NCBI RefSeq assembly: GCF_016775155.1
Contig: NZ_JAEUGD010000004.1
Coordinates: 1-64,000 of the forward strand
Direction: 5' to 3'
Origin: Fulvivirga marina
GTDB lineage: Bacteria; Bacteroidota; Bacteroidia; Cytophagales; Cyclobacteriaceae
Length of the DNA stretch: 64,000 nt
Below are positions 18,912 to 30,400 of this stretch, piece by piece. The notes under the pieces were generated by a model. That model was not told the origin of the DNA, made no database searches, and saw nothing but the letters and a program-made list of their open reading frames with translations. Each line of letters starts with the position of its first letter. Position 1 is the stretch's first letter. Both the position numbers and the translations under genes were made by a program.

Positions 18912-18936
18912 TTTGAATTTTAGTTATCATTACCCT

Positions 18937-19833
18937 ATGAAGGATACACTAGATAACTATTTTGGAACAGCCAGTACAGCCCTAGCCGTACAGTTATACC
19001 ATGAGCTAAACGAGAATAACGTTTTTACGGTAAAAGAAACAGGCTTTTCCTCCTTACTGTTAGGTAGGTGGGCTGACAAAGAAATCCTGGATAATTATAG
19101 GAGTAATTCAGGAACCCATAAGAAATTTACCTACATAGAATTCATATGGGTAAAAGTTATTGGACAACTCATAGGCATGGGCGTCCCTCCAAAGCTTATC
19201 AAGCCCGCGAAAGAAGGTTTATTTGCGACTATCCCTACTAATGCAGTAAAAGACATATTAACCTCTTACCCCGATCTTCTAAAGGTAATTCCAGACGGAG
19301 AGGAAAAAGAAAGGATAACCGCTCTGATAGGTCAAGAATCAAGCCTGGATATTAAAAACGAATCCCTAACGCTTTTCGCTCAATTGGTATGTGAAACGAT
19401 CATTAACCAAAATCCTATTGCACTACTGTTTTTTACAGATGGTTCCTGGATGCCATGGTATGAGAATAATCCCGGCCTCTATGATAGTGAAGAGCTACAA
19501 AAAGTAGCTTTCGAAACCCACACCAAAGTATCGCTATCCAAACTAGTAAAAGATTCTTTTCTATCTGAAAACGTTGATTACCTACTACCTAAATTAAAGA
19601 TTTTTACCGCACCTGAAATTAAGCTATTGCAGGTAGTCGGCTCTGGTGAGTATGAGTCTATTAAGATACAGTTCGGGGACAAGCAAATTAAAGGTTTGGA
19701 ACTTACCAAGCGACAGAACGTCCGGCGTAAAATAGTGGATATATTGCAGGATTCCAGCTATCAAAATATAGAGATAAAAACCCATAACGGGCTAGTTACT
19801 ACCCTTACCAACACGGTAAAAGTGAAATTTTAA
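18937..19833 (+). CDS. MerR-like DNA-binding protein of the recombinase operon
   Basis: A 298-residue protein from ATG 18937; an in-frame TTG at 18913 falls within the T-run and is unlikely. Residues 65-100 (KKFTYIEFIWVKVIGQLIGMGVPPKLI) resemble the winged helix and arm of MerR-type proteins, but a classical MerR HTH start is not obvious. The C-terminal half has short strands and helices ending in a basic stretch (LTKRQNVRRKIVDIL). Genes like this recur next to serine recombinases in Bacteroidota elements, which suggests a directionality or regulatory factor. This is inferred from context. Confidence 0.5.
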   Translation: MKDTLDNYFGTASTALAVQLYHELNENNVFTVKETGFSSLLLGRWADKEILDNYRSNSGTHKKFTYIEFIWVKVIGQLIGMGVPPKLIKPAKEGLFATIPTNAVKDILTSYPDLLKVIPDGEEKERITALIGQESSLDIKNESLTLFAQLVCETIINQNPIALLFFTDGSWMPWYENNPGLYDSEELQKVAFETHTKVSLSKLVKDSFLSENVDYLLPKLKIFTAPEIKLLQVVGSGEYESIKIQFGDKQIKGLELTKRQNVRRKIVDILQDSSYQNIEIKTHNGLVTTLTNTVKVKF

Positions 19834-19917
19834 CCTTTACCCTACGATCAGGGGTATCTACATGTATGAGTGCTGCACTTGAAAGACACAAGAAAAGCAC
19901 TTGCCACCATGTAAAAC

Positions 19918-20103
19918 GTGAAATCAAATAAGAAGAAAAACAATACAAATAAAGAAAAACTAACGGCAGAAAATTTAAGGGGATTTAAAGGGTTTGAGAC
20001 GATTCAGGAAGAAGAGGCCACCCACATTGTAAATTCCATAAATCAATTTGCGGCCATAATTGCCGACAATATATTAAACAACAAAGCTTATGAAGAAAAT
20101 TGA
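19918..20103 (+). CDS. Small protein overlapping serine recombinase
   Basis: A 61-residue protein with a GTG start. It has a Lys/Asn-rich N-terminus and a helical body (EEEATHIVNSINQFAAIIADNI). Its last 14 bases overlap the recombinase start, indicating coupled translation. A recombination accessory role is suggested by position alone. Confidence 0.5.
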   Translation: MKSNKKKNNTNKEKLTAENLRGFKGFETIQEEEATHIVNSINQFAAIIADNILNNKAYEEN

Positions 20104-21697
20104 TAACCCGGTTTTTGAAAAACATTTTGCGAAAAAGAGTAGGGACAATCGTATTCCTCAAAATGCTCTGTGCGTAATTTACACACGGGTATCTACTAAA
20201 GGACAAGAGGACAATACAAGCCTTGCCTCCCAAATGCGCTACTGTATGGATTATGTAGATCGCAGTAAACTAACACTTATAGAGTGTTTTGGGGGTAAAA
20301 GTGAAAGTGCCTCAACAGAGGAACGGGAAGAGTTCAAACGTATGTTGGCTTTTGTCAGGAAAAGGAAAATATCTAACATTATCGTTTATAAAGTAGACAG
20401 GTTTTCACGTTCTGGTGCGGGTGGTATATCAATCGCTGAAGAGTTAAAAAGCAGGGGGCATATAATCCACTCGGTCACGCAGCCAGGAGACTCTACAACA
20501 CCGGTTGGCGGTTTAAACCAAAACCTGCAATTCCTTTTCAGCAACTACGAAAAAGAGGTCATAAAGGAGCGTTGCCAAAATGGTATCAGAGATTCCTTAA
20601 CAAATGGTGAATGGGTCGGCCATTGTCCTTTTGGTTACACTCAGGTCGGTATTAAAAAAGATCGGAAATATGTAATTAATGAAGAAGGTAAGCTGATCCG
20701 AAAAGCCTTTGTTTGGAAGGCCGAAGGCAAGACCAGTGAGGACATTTTGAAAATGCTCAAAAGCCGAGGCATAAAGCTATACTCCCAACACTTATCACGG
20801 ATATTCAGAAACCCTTTCTATTGCGGGCTTATTTCTCACTCAGCCCTTAATGGCGAAGTTTACAAGGGAAATCACCCCGCACTGGTGAGCCAAGAACTGT
20901 TTCTAAAAGCCAACAAAATATTGCAAGGCAATACCCAAGGCTATAAACATAACCAGGATGAAGAGCATTTAAGCAACCTGCCTTTAAAGAACTTCGTGAA
21001 GTGCGCCAAATGTGGTGTTGCTTACACCGGCTATCTGGTAAAGAAGAAGGGGTTATTTTATTATAAATGTAACGGCAAAGGCTGTAAATGTAACAGGAAT
21101 GCCAAAGTAATGAATAACCTGTTTGAAGAATTCCTTTCTTCTTACAACCTGAACCCCAATTTAACAGACCCTTTAAAGTTTGCTCTGGAGTATTACCTTG
21201 ATGCAATGAGCGAAGAAAGTGAGCAGGATACAGAAGTATTGGAGAAGCAATTAAGAGAGGTGCAAAAAAAGCTAGACACTATTGAAGAACGGTTTGTGCT
21301 ATCTGAAATTACAACTGAAATGTTCCAAAAGTTTATGCCCAAGTACAGGCAGGAGAAGGAGCAAATATTGAAGGAACTAGGAAAATACGAAAACAATTTA
21401 TCGAACCTTCAAAATAGGGTTGATGAAATAGCTCAATCAACTTCTAATGTATTGAAAATGTGGAGGTTAGGAAGCTATGAGAATAAGAGAAAGTTGCAAA
21501 ATTTGGTTTTTCCTGACGGAATCCATTATGACCGTGAAAAAGACAATTATCGAACTTTGCGAGTGAATAGCGTTTTTGGTCTAAGTCGCTATATTTCAGA
21601 GAATTATAGGGATAAAAAAACGGGGACAAAAGACTTGATTGCCTGTTTGTCCCCTTCTGTAGCCCGTAGGGGAATCGAACCCCTGTTACCAGGATGA
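20090..21697 (+). CDS. Large serine site-specific recombinase
   Basis: A 535-residue protein. The resolvase catalytic domain (25-165) has IYTRVSTKGQ with nucleophile S35, and VYKVDRFSRSG. It is followed by the recombinase domain (175-290, PFGYTQVG ... GIKLYSQHLSRIFRNPFY), a zinc ribbon (about 303-337, CAKC ... CNGKGCKC) and a long coiled coil (370-445), as in large serine integrases. The frame does not stop before the element ends. Its last residues (SVARRGIEPLLPG) are read from the 3' half of the adjacent tRNA-Glu gene. It probably inserts and excises the island at that tRNA. It starts inside the 61-residue gene. Confidence 0.9.
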   Translation: MKKIDNPVFEKHFAKKSRDNRIPQNALCVIYTRVSTKGQEDNTSLASQMRYCMDYVDRSKLTLIECFGGKSESASTEEREEFKRMLAFVRKRKISNIIVYKVDRFSRSGAGGISIAEELKSRGHIIHSVTQPGDSTTPVGGLNQNLQFLFSNYEKEVIKERCQNGIRDSLTNGEWVGHCPFGYTQVGIKKDRKYVINEEGKLIRKAFVWKAEGKTSEDILKMLKSRGIKLYSQHLSRIFRNPFYCGLISHSALNGEVYKGNHPALVSQELFLKANKILQGNTQGYKHNQDEEHLSNLPLKNFVKCAKCGVAYTGYLVKKKGLFYYKCNGKGCKCNRNAKVMNNLFEEFLSSYNLNPNLTDPLKFALEYYLDAMSEESEQDTEVLEKQLREVQKKLDTIEERFVLSEITTEMFQKFMPKYRQEKEQILKELGKYENNLSNLQNRVDEIAQSTSNVLKMWRLGSYENKRKLQNLVFPDGIHYDREKDNYRTLRVNSVFGLSRYISENYRDKKTGTKDLIACLSPSVARRGIEPLLPG

Positions 21698-21731
21698 AAA
21701 CCTGGCGTCCTAACCCCTAGACGAACGGGCC
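21660..21731 (-). tRNA. tRNA-Glu (anticodon TTC)
   Basis: The cloverleaf is read on the minus strand. The acceptor GGCCCGT/ACGGGCT has a G1-U72 wobble, as I recall for this phylum's tRNA-Glu. The anticodon arm is CCAGG-TTTTCAT-CCTGG with TTC, and the T-arm AGGGG-TTCGATT-CCCCT. CCA is not encoded. Its 3' half overlaps the end of the serine recombinase frame on the other strand. Confidence 0.95.
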
Positions 21732-21822
21732 GTTTGTTTAAGGTGGTGCAAATATATATTGCCGGATTTTATTTGCAAAACCTTGCCTCAAAATTTTTTA
21801 AAAATTTTTCAATGTTTTTTAA

Positions 21823-22893
<1,071 letters not shown>

Positions 22894-22913
22894 GTTTACA
22901 ACTTTATTTATAT

Positions 22914-22954
22914 AAAAAGCCCGAAATCACTTCATTTTTGATTCCGGGCTTTTT
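22914..22954. terminator. Bidirectional terminator between gap and yebC
   Basis: AAAAAGCCCG-A-AATC pairs with GATT-C-CGGGCTTTTT around a T-rich loop. The A-run and T-run on either side make it work in both directions for the convergent genes. Confidence 0.9.
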
Positions 22955-22979
22955 CTTGTCTTTTTTTTTACCAGAGAAC

Positions 22980-23723
22980 CTATGCCAATGACTCCATCTG
23001 CGATTCCGTTGCATCAAGGTTGTGGTACACTTTTTGAACATCATCATCGTCCTCCAGTGCATCTATCAATTTCATTACTTGTTCAAATTGTTCATCATCA
23101 ACAGAAACAGTGGTAGCAGGTATTCGTTGAAGTTCAGCCGTTTCAGCCTCCAAACTCAACTCATCCAGCTTAGTCTGCATATTCCCAAAGTCTTCCATAG
23201 CACTGGAAACTTCAATATAACCATCATTAAACACAACATCTTCCGCACCTCCATCAATCAATTCCAAAGTAAGATCATCCTGATCCATACTTTCAGTCTG
23301 CTTAATCAGAAATATACCTTTCCGGTCAAACATGTAATCAACAGAGCCATTTACCCCCAGACTACCTCCATACTTTGTAAATAGGGATCTTACACTAGCT
23401 ACGGTACGATTCAAATTATCAGTAGTACACTCTACAAACACAGCAACTCCAAATGGAGCATAGCCTTCATAAGTAAGCTCTTCATAATTAGCACCATCAC
23501 CATCAGACTTCTTTATAGCCCTATCAATATTTTCCTTAGGCATATTCTGCCCTTTGGCATTCTGGATAGCCAGTCGCAATCTCGGGTTAGCTTCCAGATC
23601 AGCCCCTCCTTCCTTAACCGCTACTGAAATTTCTTTAATGAGCTTCGTAAATATCTTTCCACGTTTTGCATCCAAAGCCCCTTTTTTCCTTTTAATGGTT
23701 GACCACTTACTGTGTCCTGACAT
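22980..23723 (-). CDS. yebC: YebC/PmpR family protein (TACO1-like)
   Basis: A 247-residue protein starting MSGHSKWSTIKRKKGALDAKRGKIFTKL, the signature N-terminus of the family. It has the expected length and three-domain pattern (YEGYAPFGVAVFVECTTDNLNRTVASVR in the middle). Family members were first called regulators and are now also described as translation factors related to mitochondrial TACO1. It lies 31 bases downstream of the EamA gene on the same strand, so the two may be co-transcribed. Confidence 0.95.
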   Translation of the reverse strand: MSGHSKWSTIKRKKGALDAKRGKIFTKLIKEISVAVKEGGADLEANPRLRLAIQNAKGQNMPKENIDRAIKKSDGDGANYEELTYEGYAPFGVAVFVECTTDNLNRTVASVRSLFTKYGGSLGVNGSVDYMFDRKGIFLIKQTESMDQDDLTLELIDGGAEDVVFNDGYIEVSSAMEDFGNMQTKLDELSLEAETAELQRIPATTVSVDDEQFEQVMKLIDALEDDDDVQKVYHNLDATESQMESLA

Positions 23724-23754
23724 AATGTTTTTCTTATCTCAACGAATTAAAACT

Positions 23755-24603
23755 TTACATTTTTGATGTCTGATGATGTTTATACCAGATGTTCAGTATA
23801 ACTCCTGTTAAAACCACCAGCATACCAACGTAAGTTATAAAGTTAAAAGTTTCTTCAAAAATCACCCAACCAAAAGCCAGGGCATAGATGATATTGATGT
23901 ATTTAAGGCTAGCCACTTTTGACAATTCTTCGGACTGGTAAGCCTTGGTCATAAAATACTGAGCCACTTGAGTAAGCACCCCTATCAGTAAAAGCAGGAG
24001 CCATTCCCACCCTTCAGGGCTAACCCAATCAAACATCGAAATAGTACCCGTAACAGGTAGTGTTACCAATGGGAAATAAAACACAATCACTAATGGGTGC
24101 TCATTGGTATTCAGCTTACGAATAAAATTATATGCCAATCCGGAAAATAAGGCCGCAATGATTCCTATACCCAGATAAAAAGGTGTAATCCTGGGGTCAA
24201 ACCCCTGAATAATAATAATTCCAACGAAAGCTAAAACAAAAAATAACCACTGCAGTGGCTTCACCTTCTCTTTGACTATAAAAACACCTAATATAGAGGT
24301 GAAAATTGGAGACAGAAACTGAATAGTTACAGCGGACGCCAAAGGAATAGCCTGTATGGTAGCAAAATACAATATGAGGGCAACAGCACCGCTAGCTCCT
24401 CTTAAAAGCAGAATCTTTTTATTCTTGCCCCATATACTAACTCCTCCTGCCTTTAAAAAACCATAGCTCAACACCAGAGAAACTACAGACCTAAAAAAAA
24501 CCACTTCAACCGCAGGTATGTCAGGTACCATTTTAACAAAGACATTCATCAGGGCAAAGAAAAACCCTGCAATCACCATGTATCTAACCCCTTTTGTAAA
24601 CAT
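23755..24603 (-). CDS. EamA/DMT-family transporter
   Basis: A 282-residue inner-membrane protein with ten hydrophobic segments in two EamA repeats (1-135 and 145-275). It has the YFATIQAIPLASAVTIQFLSPIFTSILGVFIVKEKV and KVASLKYINIIYALAFGWVIFEE motifs that end helices 4 and 9 in this superfamily. ATG 24603 is chosen; an in-frame TTG at 24657 would add an implausible tail. The substrate is unknown; relatives export metabolites or amino acids. It is divergent from lgt. Confidence 0.85.
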   Translation of the reverse strand: MFTKGVRYMVIAGFFFALMNVFVKMVPDIPAVEVVFFRSVVSLVLSYGFLKAGGVSIWGKNKKILLLRGASGAVALILYFATIQAIPLASAVTIQFLSPIFTSILGVFIVKEKVKPLQWLFFVLAFVGIIIIQGFDPRITPFYLGIGIIAALFSGLAYNFIRKLNTNEHPLVIVFYFPLVTLPVTGTISMFDWVSPEGWEWLLLLLIGVLTQVAQYFMTKAYQSEELSKVASLKYINIIYALAFGWVIFEETFNFITYVGMLVVLTGVILNIWYKHHQTSKM

Positions 24604-24710
24604 GTTGCAAATAAGAGGCAAAAGAGTGAGAAAGGAAATTATATTTGTAAGTTGCAAGGCCCTGCCACCATATTAACAACAGATTACGTTAAGCTTTATT
24701 GATTTTATTG

Positions 24711-25514
24711 ATGTATCCCGAACTCTTCAAAATTTCATTACCAAACTTCTTTTCAGGTTTTCTAGGTGATTATTTCACTGTTTATTCATACGGCTTTTTT
24801 ATCGTTATCGGAGCGATTTCGGGTGTTTCATATGTTACCTATGAAAGCAAAAAACTATTTAACTTATCCTTTGATAAAATCAACACTCTCTTTCTACTAC
24901 TTTTAATTGCAGCTATTGTAGGTGGTAAAGTATTCTTGATTTTTGAAAAACCTTCTTATTATTTAGACCACCCAGACGCTCTTCTAACAGGTAAAGGTTT
25001 TGTTTTTTATGGCTCTCTCCTTTTCACAATTCCTGCGATGCTGCTTTACTTCAAAAAGCAGCATCTTCCCATCCTACCTATGCTGGACATAATGGCTATA
25101 ACTACCTGCATTGTTCATTTTTTTGGTAGGATTGGTTGTTTCATGGCAGGGTGCTGTCATGGTATAGAATGGCATGGTCCTCTGGCAGTGGTTTACTCAG
25201 ACCCTTCATGCCTGGCTCCCCTACATACTTCTATGCACCCCACTCAGCTTTACAGTGCCTCAATGATCCTTTCCATTCTTATAACTTTGCTTTTCATCAA
25301 AAAACATAAGAGTTTCAATGGCCAGCTTTTTCTATTGTACCTTATGTTTTATGCAATTGGAAGATCTATCATTGAAACATTTAGAGGAGACCTAAGCCGG
25401 GGTTATGTGATAGACATCTACCTATCTCATTCTCAGTTCATTTCTTTATTAGTATTCATGGCAGCTCTCTACTTTTACTTCAAAATCAATCCTGGCAAAA
25501 AATCAATATCCTGA
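24711..25514 (+). CDS. lgt: Prolipoprotein diacylglyceryl transferase
   Basis: A 267-residue inner-membrane enzyme that attaches diacylglycerol to the lipobox cysteine of prolipoproteins, the first step in maturing the many lipoproteins encoded in this window. It has about seven membrane helices, the Lgt signature HFFGRIGCFMAGCCHG, HPTQLYSA, and GRSIIETFRGD near the C-terminus. ATG 24711 is preferred to the TTG at 24699. Confidence 0.9.
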   Translation: MYPELFKISLPNFFSGFLGDYFTVYSYGFFIVIGAISGVSYVTYESKKLFNLSFDKINTLFLLLLIAAIVGGKVFLIFEKPSYYLDHPDALLTGKGFVFYGSLLFTIPAMLLYFKKQHLPILPMLDIMAITTCIVHFFGRIGCFMAGCCHGIEWHGPLAVVYSDPSCLAPLHTSMHPTQLYSASMILSILITLLFIKKHKSFNGQLFLLYLMFYAIGRSIIETFRGDLSRGYVIDIYLSHSQFISLLVFMAALYFYFKINPGKKSIS

Positions 25515-25579
25515 GAATTTCCTTTGTAGAGGATTCGTTATATTTACTGTCTACTATATAATTTAGTTGGAGTCATTAT

Positions 25580-26818
25580 ATGCTTGATTACTACAAAATA
25601 TTTGGCATTCCGAGAGGATCCGATTACCCGGTAATCAAGTCCGCCTACAAAAGGCTGGCTATTAAATATCATCCTGATAAAAATCCGGGTAATAAGGCTG
25701 CCGAAGAATTCTTCAAAGTTATCAATGAGGCCCATCAACTATTATCTAAGCCTGATCAAAAAGCGCAGTACGATCTTTTACTGGAATATTATTATCAAAA
25801 ATATAGTGCTACCTACCAAAGGACTTCCTCCAAACACTACAAACGGCCTACTCCCAAAACAGAGCGAAGCATATATGACAGGTATGGAAAGTACAGTTGG
25901 AAGAATACTCCCAAGTACAATACAGCTCCTAGCTATCGTGTGGATCGCAACTATTTCAAAGTACAGTTTCTAACCCTGGGCCTGGTCGCATTAGTATCTA
26001 TCTTCGTCATAGCGATATCTTGGTACAACCAACACCTTCATGACCTCAAAGTATCGGAAATTAAAGCCAAAAACGAGAAAACGCTATCGGAAGCCCAACT
26101 ATTATATGACAAAGGTCAATATCGAGTGGCACTTACCACAATTGAAGAACTTATCAGGGAGAATCCCATAGACCCTCAATTTTATCATGAAAAGGAAGAC
26201 ATGGTTGCCAGCCTATTCAACCTTACAACTCAATTGTACAGGCAGGCTGATTATTCTCGCGCCATTAAAAACCTTGAAGTCCTTCGGGATTATCAGTCTC
26301 CTATGCGTTTGGCAACGTGGAAAATGATGGCAGACTGCAACTTACAGTTAAATAATTACAGCAAAGCCATTCACGCACTGGAATACATTTTAATTAGAGA
26401 TAAAAGAAATATAGAACTGATTATTTCAATTGGAGACATCTATCACACCAAACTGAACAGGAGCAAAAAAGCACTAGCATACTACAATAAAGCTAAATAT
26501 TTGTTCAAGGAGTTTCAAAGCGCATCTTATGGAGAAGCTTTTGAATTGATCATGCCTGTAGAGAAGACCCCTGAGATTTATTACGAGTTATTTAATAAGC
26601 GCGCTGAAGCCAATAAAGCTATAGGTAATTATGAAGAGGCTATTACCGACTACAACTGGGCTATTTTTCTCCATCCGAAAAGAGGACAGTCGTACTTACT
26701 CCGGGGCGATTGCTACAGGAAACAAGGGAACATCGAAAAGGCATGTAAGGATTTCAAGCGATCCGAAGAATTAGGAAACAATAGCGTACAATCACTACGT
26801 CATAAATATTGTATTTAG
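25580..26818 (+). CDS. Membrane-anchored DnaJ-domain protein with TPRs
   Basis: A 412-residue protein. A J-domain at 1-68 with the HPD motif at H31-P32-D33 should stimulate DnaK. A Tyr-rich linker is followed by one membrane helix (about 130-149) and then TPR repeats to the end (for example [25 protein letters not shown]). The J-domain would face the cytosol, and if the helix spans once the TPRs lie in the periplasm. It is followed 97 bases later by a TerB-like gene. The classical G/F and zinc-finger parts of DnaJ are missing, so this is a specialised co-chaperone. Confidence 0.85.
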   Translation: MLDYYKIFGIPRGSDYPVIKSAYKRLAIKYHPDKNPGNKAAEEFFKVINEAHQLLSKPDQKAQYDLLLEYYYQKYSATYQRTSSKHYKRPTPKTERSIYDRYGKYSWKNTPKYNTAPSYRVDRNYFKVQFLTLGLVALVSIFVIAISWYNQHLHDLKVSEIKAKNEKTLSEAQLLYDKGQYRVALTTIEELIRENPIDPQFYHEKEDMVASLFNLTTQLYRQADYSRAIKNLEVLRDYQSPMRLATWKMMADCNLQLNNYSKAIHALEYILIRDKRNIELIISIGDIYHTKLNRSKKALAYYNKAKYLFKEFQSASYGEAFELIMPVEKTPEIYYELFNKRAEANKAIGNYEEAITDYNWAIFLHPKRGQSYLLRGDCYRKQGNIEKACKDFKRSEELGNNSVQSLRHKYCI

Positions 26819-26915
26819 ACTAAATTTTATAGTTAACCACAAACAACTCCAACTATTTCAAACAAATCTTTTTTTACATTGTATAACTCCGTACTTTTAT
26901 ATTAAACGAGATGCT

Positions 26916-27353
26916 ATGGATCAATTAACTAAAGAAGAGCTTGAGTCTGTAAAAAGAAGTTTTTTTAATCTTCTCGCACTTTTTTTGGGAAACGAACAAG
27001 TTGAAAGCAAGTATGTGGCCTGCCTGATGAAATGGAGCGTACAGCTCAACCTAACCCATAATGATCTGCACCACATAGAAGGCAATTTTAACAAACTTAT
27101 ATACATTGCTCCTGAAGATAAGCTTTCAAAAATGGAGGCCATATATCATCTGGTGCATATGATATACATTGATAATATAGTGGAAGACATCGAATTAGAA
27201 GTGGCTACCATTTATGCTGAAAAACTGGGCTTTGACAAGTCAGTAGTTGGAGAACTTTTTAAGGCCATAGCAACAGCACCCTACGACGGAAAAACCAAAC
27301 TTGAAGTAAAGCAGGAAGTAAAAGAATTTCTTGAGCTTCACGACATGAAGTAA
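26916..27353 (+). CDS. TerB-like (DjlA N-terminal type) protein
   Basis: A 145-residue all-helical protein. The segment KMEAIYHLVHMIYIDNIVEDIELEVATIYAEKLGFD is typical of the TerB/DUF533 fold, with the acidic turn after the first long helix. The family occurs in tellurite-resistance operons and as the N-terminal part of DjlA co-chaperones. Its place behind a J-domain protein suggests that the two act together. Confidence 0.7.
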   Translation: MDQLTKEELESVKRSFFNLLALFLGNEQVESKYVACLMKWSVQLNLTHNDLHHIEGNFNKLIYIAPEDKLSKMEAIYHLVHMIYIDNIVEDIELEVATIYAEKLGFDKSVVGELFKAIATAPYDGKTKLEVKQEVKEFLELHDMK

Positions 27354-27452
27354 TCAGGTTTTGTCATACCCCTTATACACAACAACAATATTTCACAATG
27401 TAAGGTTTTGACCAAATTTATTATTAAATTTGTGTTTTTTAAATCGTACATT

Positions 27453-30400
27453 ATGAGAAGAAATCTTTACCTAGCGTTACTCGCAATTATTGCGTTTGGA
27501 GCTGTTATTTACCTCAATAGCAAGCCACAAGAAACCTTCGACAAAGCAGGCCACATGGCTAAGCTTAAATTCTCAGAAGGAGAGGAAGAAGGAGAAAAAG
27601 AAAAAGACAGGCCTGACTTAGCCGCGGCCCATGATTTTGAAATGACCAAGTCTCCTATTCTTGGTTACCCCCCTATTATCGAAAAAATAAAATCATTTGA
27701 GATTACAAGGAAATTGCTGCATAAAAAAAGTAATACCAAGGCAATTTCTAATGTGGCATGGAATGAAAGGGGACCTGACAATGTTGGTGGCCGAACTCGC
27801 GCACTCATGTATGATCCTAATGATGTATCAGGCAATAAAGTATGGGCTGGCGCAATTGCGGGAGGCATCTGGTTTATTAATGATATAACCGACCCCAATG
27901 ACAAGTGGCAAAATGTTGACGACTTCATGGGTAATATTGCTATTAGTACCTTAGCCTATGATCCTCAAAGCACCTCAACATTTTACGCAGGAACAGGCCT
28001 TATCTTTACCAACGATGTAAAAGGTGGAGGTATTTGGAAAAGCACTGACAGTGGAATGACGTGGACCCATCTTAGTAGTACCAGCCTGGAAACAACTAGC
28101 GATTTTGAATATACTCAAAAAATAATTGTTACTTCGACCTCAAAACTAGTGGTTGGTACATCATCAGGAATTCAAGTTTCAACAGATGGTGGTAACACTT
28201 GGGTTTCCACTTTAGGTGAAACTATTACCGACCTTGAACTGGCAAGCGACGGAACTTTTTACGCAAGTAACTATTCTGGTGATATTTACAAATCAACTGA
28301 TGATGCTGCCAACTGGACAAACATTCTTTCTGAGACAGGCTACAGAGTCGAGTTAGCAATAGCTCCGTCTGACCCAAATACAGTTTATGCAGTTTCTGAA
28401 GGACCATCCGGTAGAGATGTAGGTTTTTTCAAAAAGACTACAAATGGTGGCACTACATGGTCCGATCTTACTATGCCTAAATATTCGGAGCAAAATTGCT
28501 CAGAATCATCATCGGACTTCACCAGAGGTCAGGCATTTTTTGATCTAATACTTGGAGTTTTTCCTAATGACCCCAATAAGGTCATTGTTGGAGGAATTGA
28601 TTTACACCGATCAGAAGACGGTGGAACAACTTGGAAACTTCTTTCTTACTGGACAGGATCATGTGCAGACTACGTTCATGCTGATCAACATGCCATGCTC
28701 TTTAAAAATGAAACCACCGCTTTATTTGGAAATGATGGTGGGGTATATTATTCAGACGACCTTGATGCTACAACACCTCAATTTGAAGAGAGGATAAATG
28801 GCTACAATACAGCTTTATTCTATTCATGTGCTGCCTCCAACGTTGAATTATCAAACACTTACCTCGCAGGAGCACAAGATAACGGAATGCAAAAATTCAA
28901 TAATCCTGGCGTCAATTCAACAACTGAAGTGACCGGAGGTGACGGAGCTTTTAGTTTCATTGATCAGGACAATCCAGATGTAATGATTTCGAGTTATGTT
29001 CGCAACGTTTACCATAGGTCATTGGATGGAGGCGTTTCATTTACTAACTTCTCAGATGATCAAAGTAGTGGTAGGTTTATTAACCCTTGCGATTACGATG
29101 ACGATGCTGATATCTTATACGCCGCAACGAATGCTGATGCTATGAAGGTATATTCGAATATTTCTGGTAGTAGCGTCGCTACTGAAACAAAAACAATTTC
29201 GGTTGGAGGCCGCGTATTGAGTCATTTAAGAACTTCTCCTTACACTGAGAATAAAGTTTTTGTTGGTAATGACAGAGGTGGTGTATACAGCATCACAAAT
29301 GCTAACAGTTCACCAGTAGTAACTGAAATTGATGCCAATGCTTTACCTGAAGGATATGTTTCTTGCATAGAAGTAGGCGAATCAGATGATCACTTGTTGG
29401 TAGTTCTTTCCAATTATGATGTTAACTCTATTTGGGAAACTAAAAATGGCGGCCAATCTTGGGTAAGCAAAGAGGGTAACCTACCAAACATGCCTATAAG
29501 ATGGGCTCTTTTTAACCCCGAAAACAGAAAGCAAGTATTGCTCGCCACTGAATTTGGAGTTTGGTCCACTGATGATATAACAGTTTCTACTCCTGATTGG
29601 GAACCTACCGTAGAGGGCCTTGCCAACGTAAAATGTAATATGCTTCAATATAGAGAAGCAGATCAACAAGTAATAGTGGCTACTTTTGGACGAGGCCTAT
29701 TTACAACTAATGTATTTAGTAAGAACACATATGTTGAGTTCCAAGCAAACAAAACCATTACGTATATAGGGGAAGAAATTACTTTCAACAATTATACAAC
29801 AGGTAATGCTGCCGACTATCTTTGGGATTTTGGAGATGGCAATACTAGTATTGAAAGTAGTCCAACATACAGCTACAGCGCTCCCGGAACCTATACAGTT
29901 AAACTAACCGCAAATACAGGGGCTAATCAAAGCATTAAAACTAACTACATTACTATACTACCAAACAGAGAAGGGGACTATTCCCTTGCTGAAGGAGGAA
30001 ATTTTGATGTTTATTCTGGAGATTTTGTGGCTCTAAATATTCAAGGAACTGCTTTTGAAAGAGGCAACTCTTCAGTGTCAGGAAAAAATGGTACAGCAAG
30101 TGGTGCATTCGCATGGGTCACTGGAATTTCAGAAAACCAGTACACTGACAATTCAACAGCCTACCTGTATACTCCACATTTTGATCTTTCAACGGCAGGC
30201 ACATACAATCTGTCTTTTAAAACAAAGTATCAATTTGAAGACACCTGGGATGGATTTATTGTTGAATATACCACTGATGGAGGGAACTCATGGATCAAAT
30301 TAAACAACGCACAGGAAGCAGGCTGGTATACCACCATTTCAGACCCTCAATCCGTTTTTGGAGCTTCTGTCCCTATATTTAGTGGTAATACGGGAGGTAG

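Larger units (their letters stand above)
18937..21697 (+). mobile_element. Right-end recombination module of an element integrated at tRNA-Glu
   Basis: The MerR-like gene, small gene and serine recombinase point toward a tRNA-Glu gene whose 3' end serves as the element's border. The left border is not identified. I saw no second copy of the tRNA 3' segment in the window, so the element may begin left of base 1 or use a very short crossover site. Confidence 0.6.

Noticed and set aside
1-21660. Second copy of the tRNA-Glu 3' segment as left attachment site
   Set aside because: I looked for the T-arm/acceptor sequence in the left 21 kb and did not see it. The left border remains unknown.
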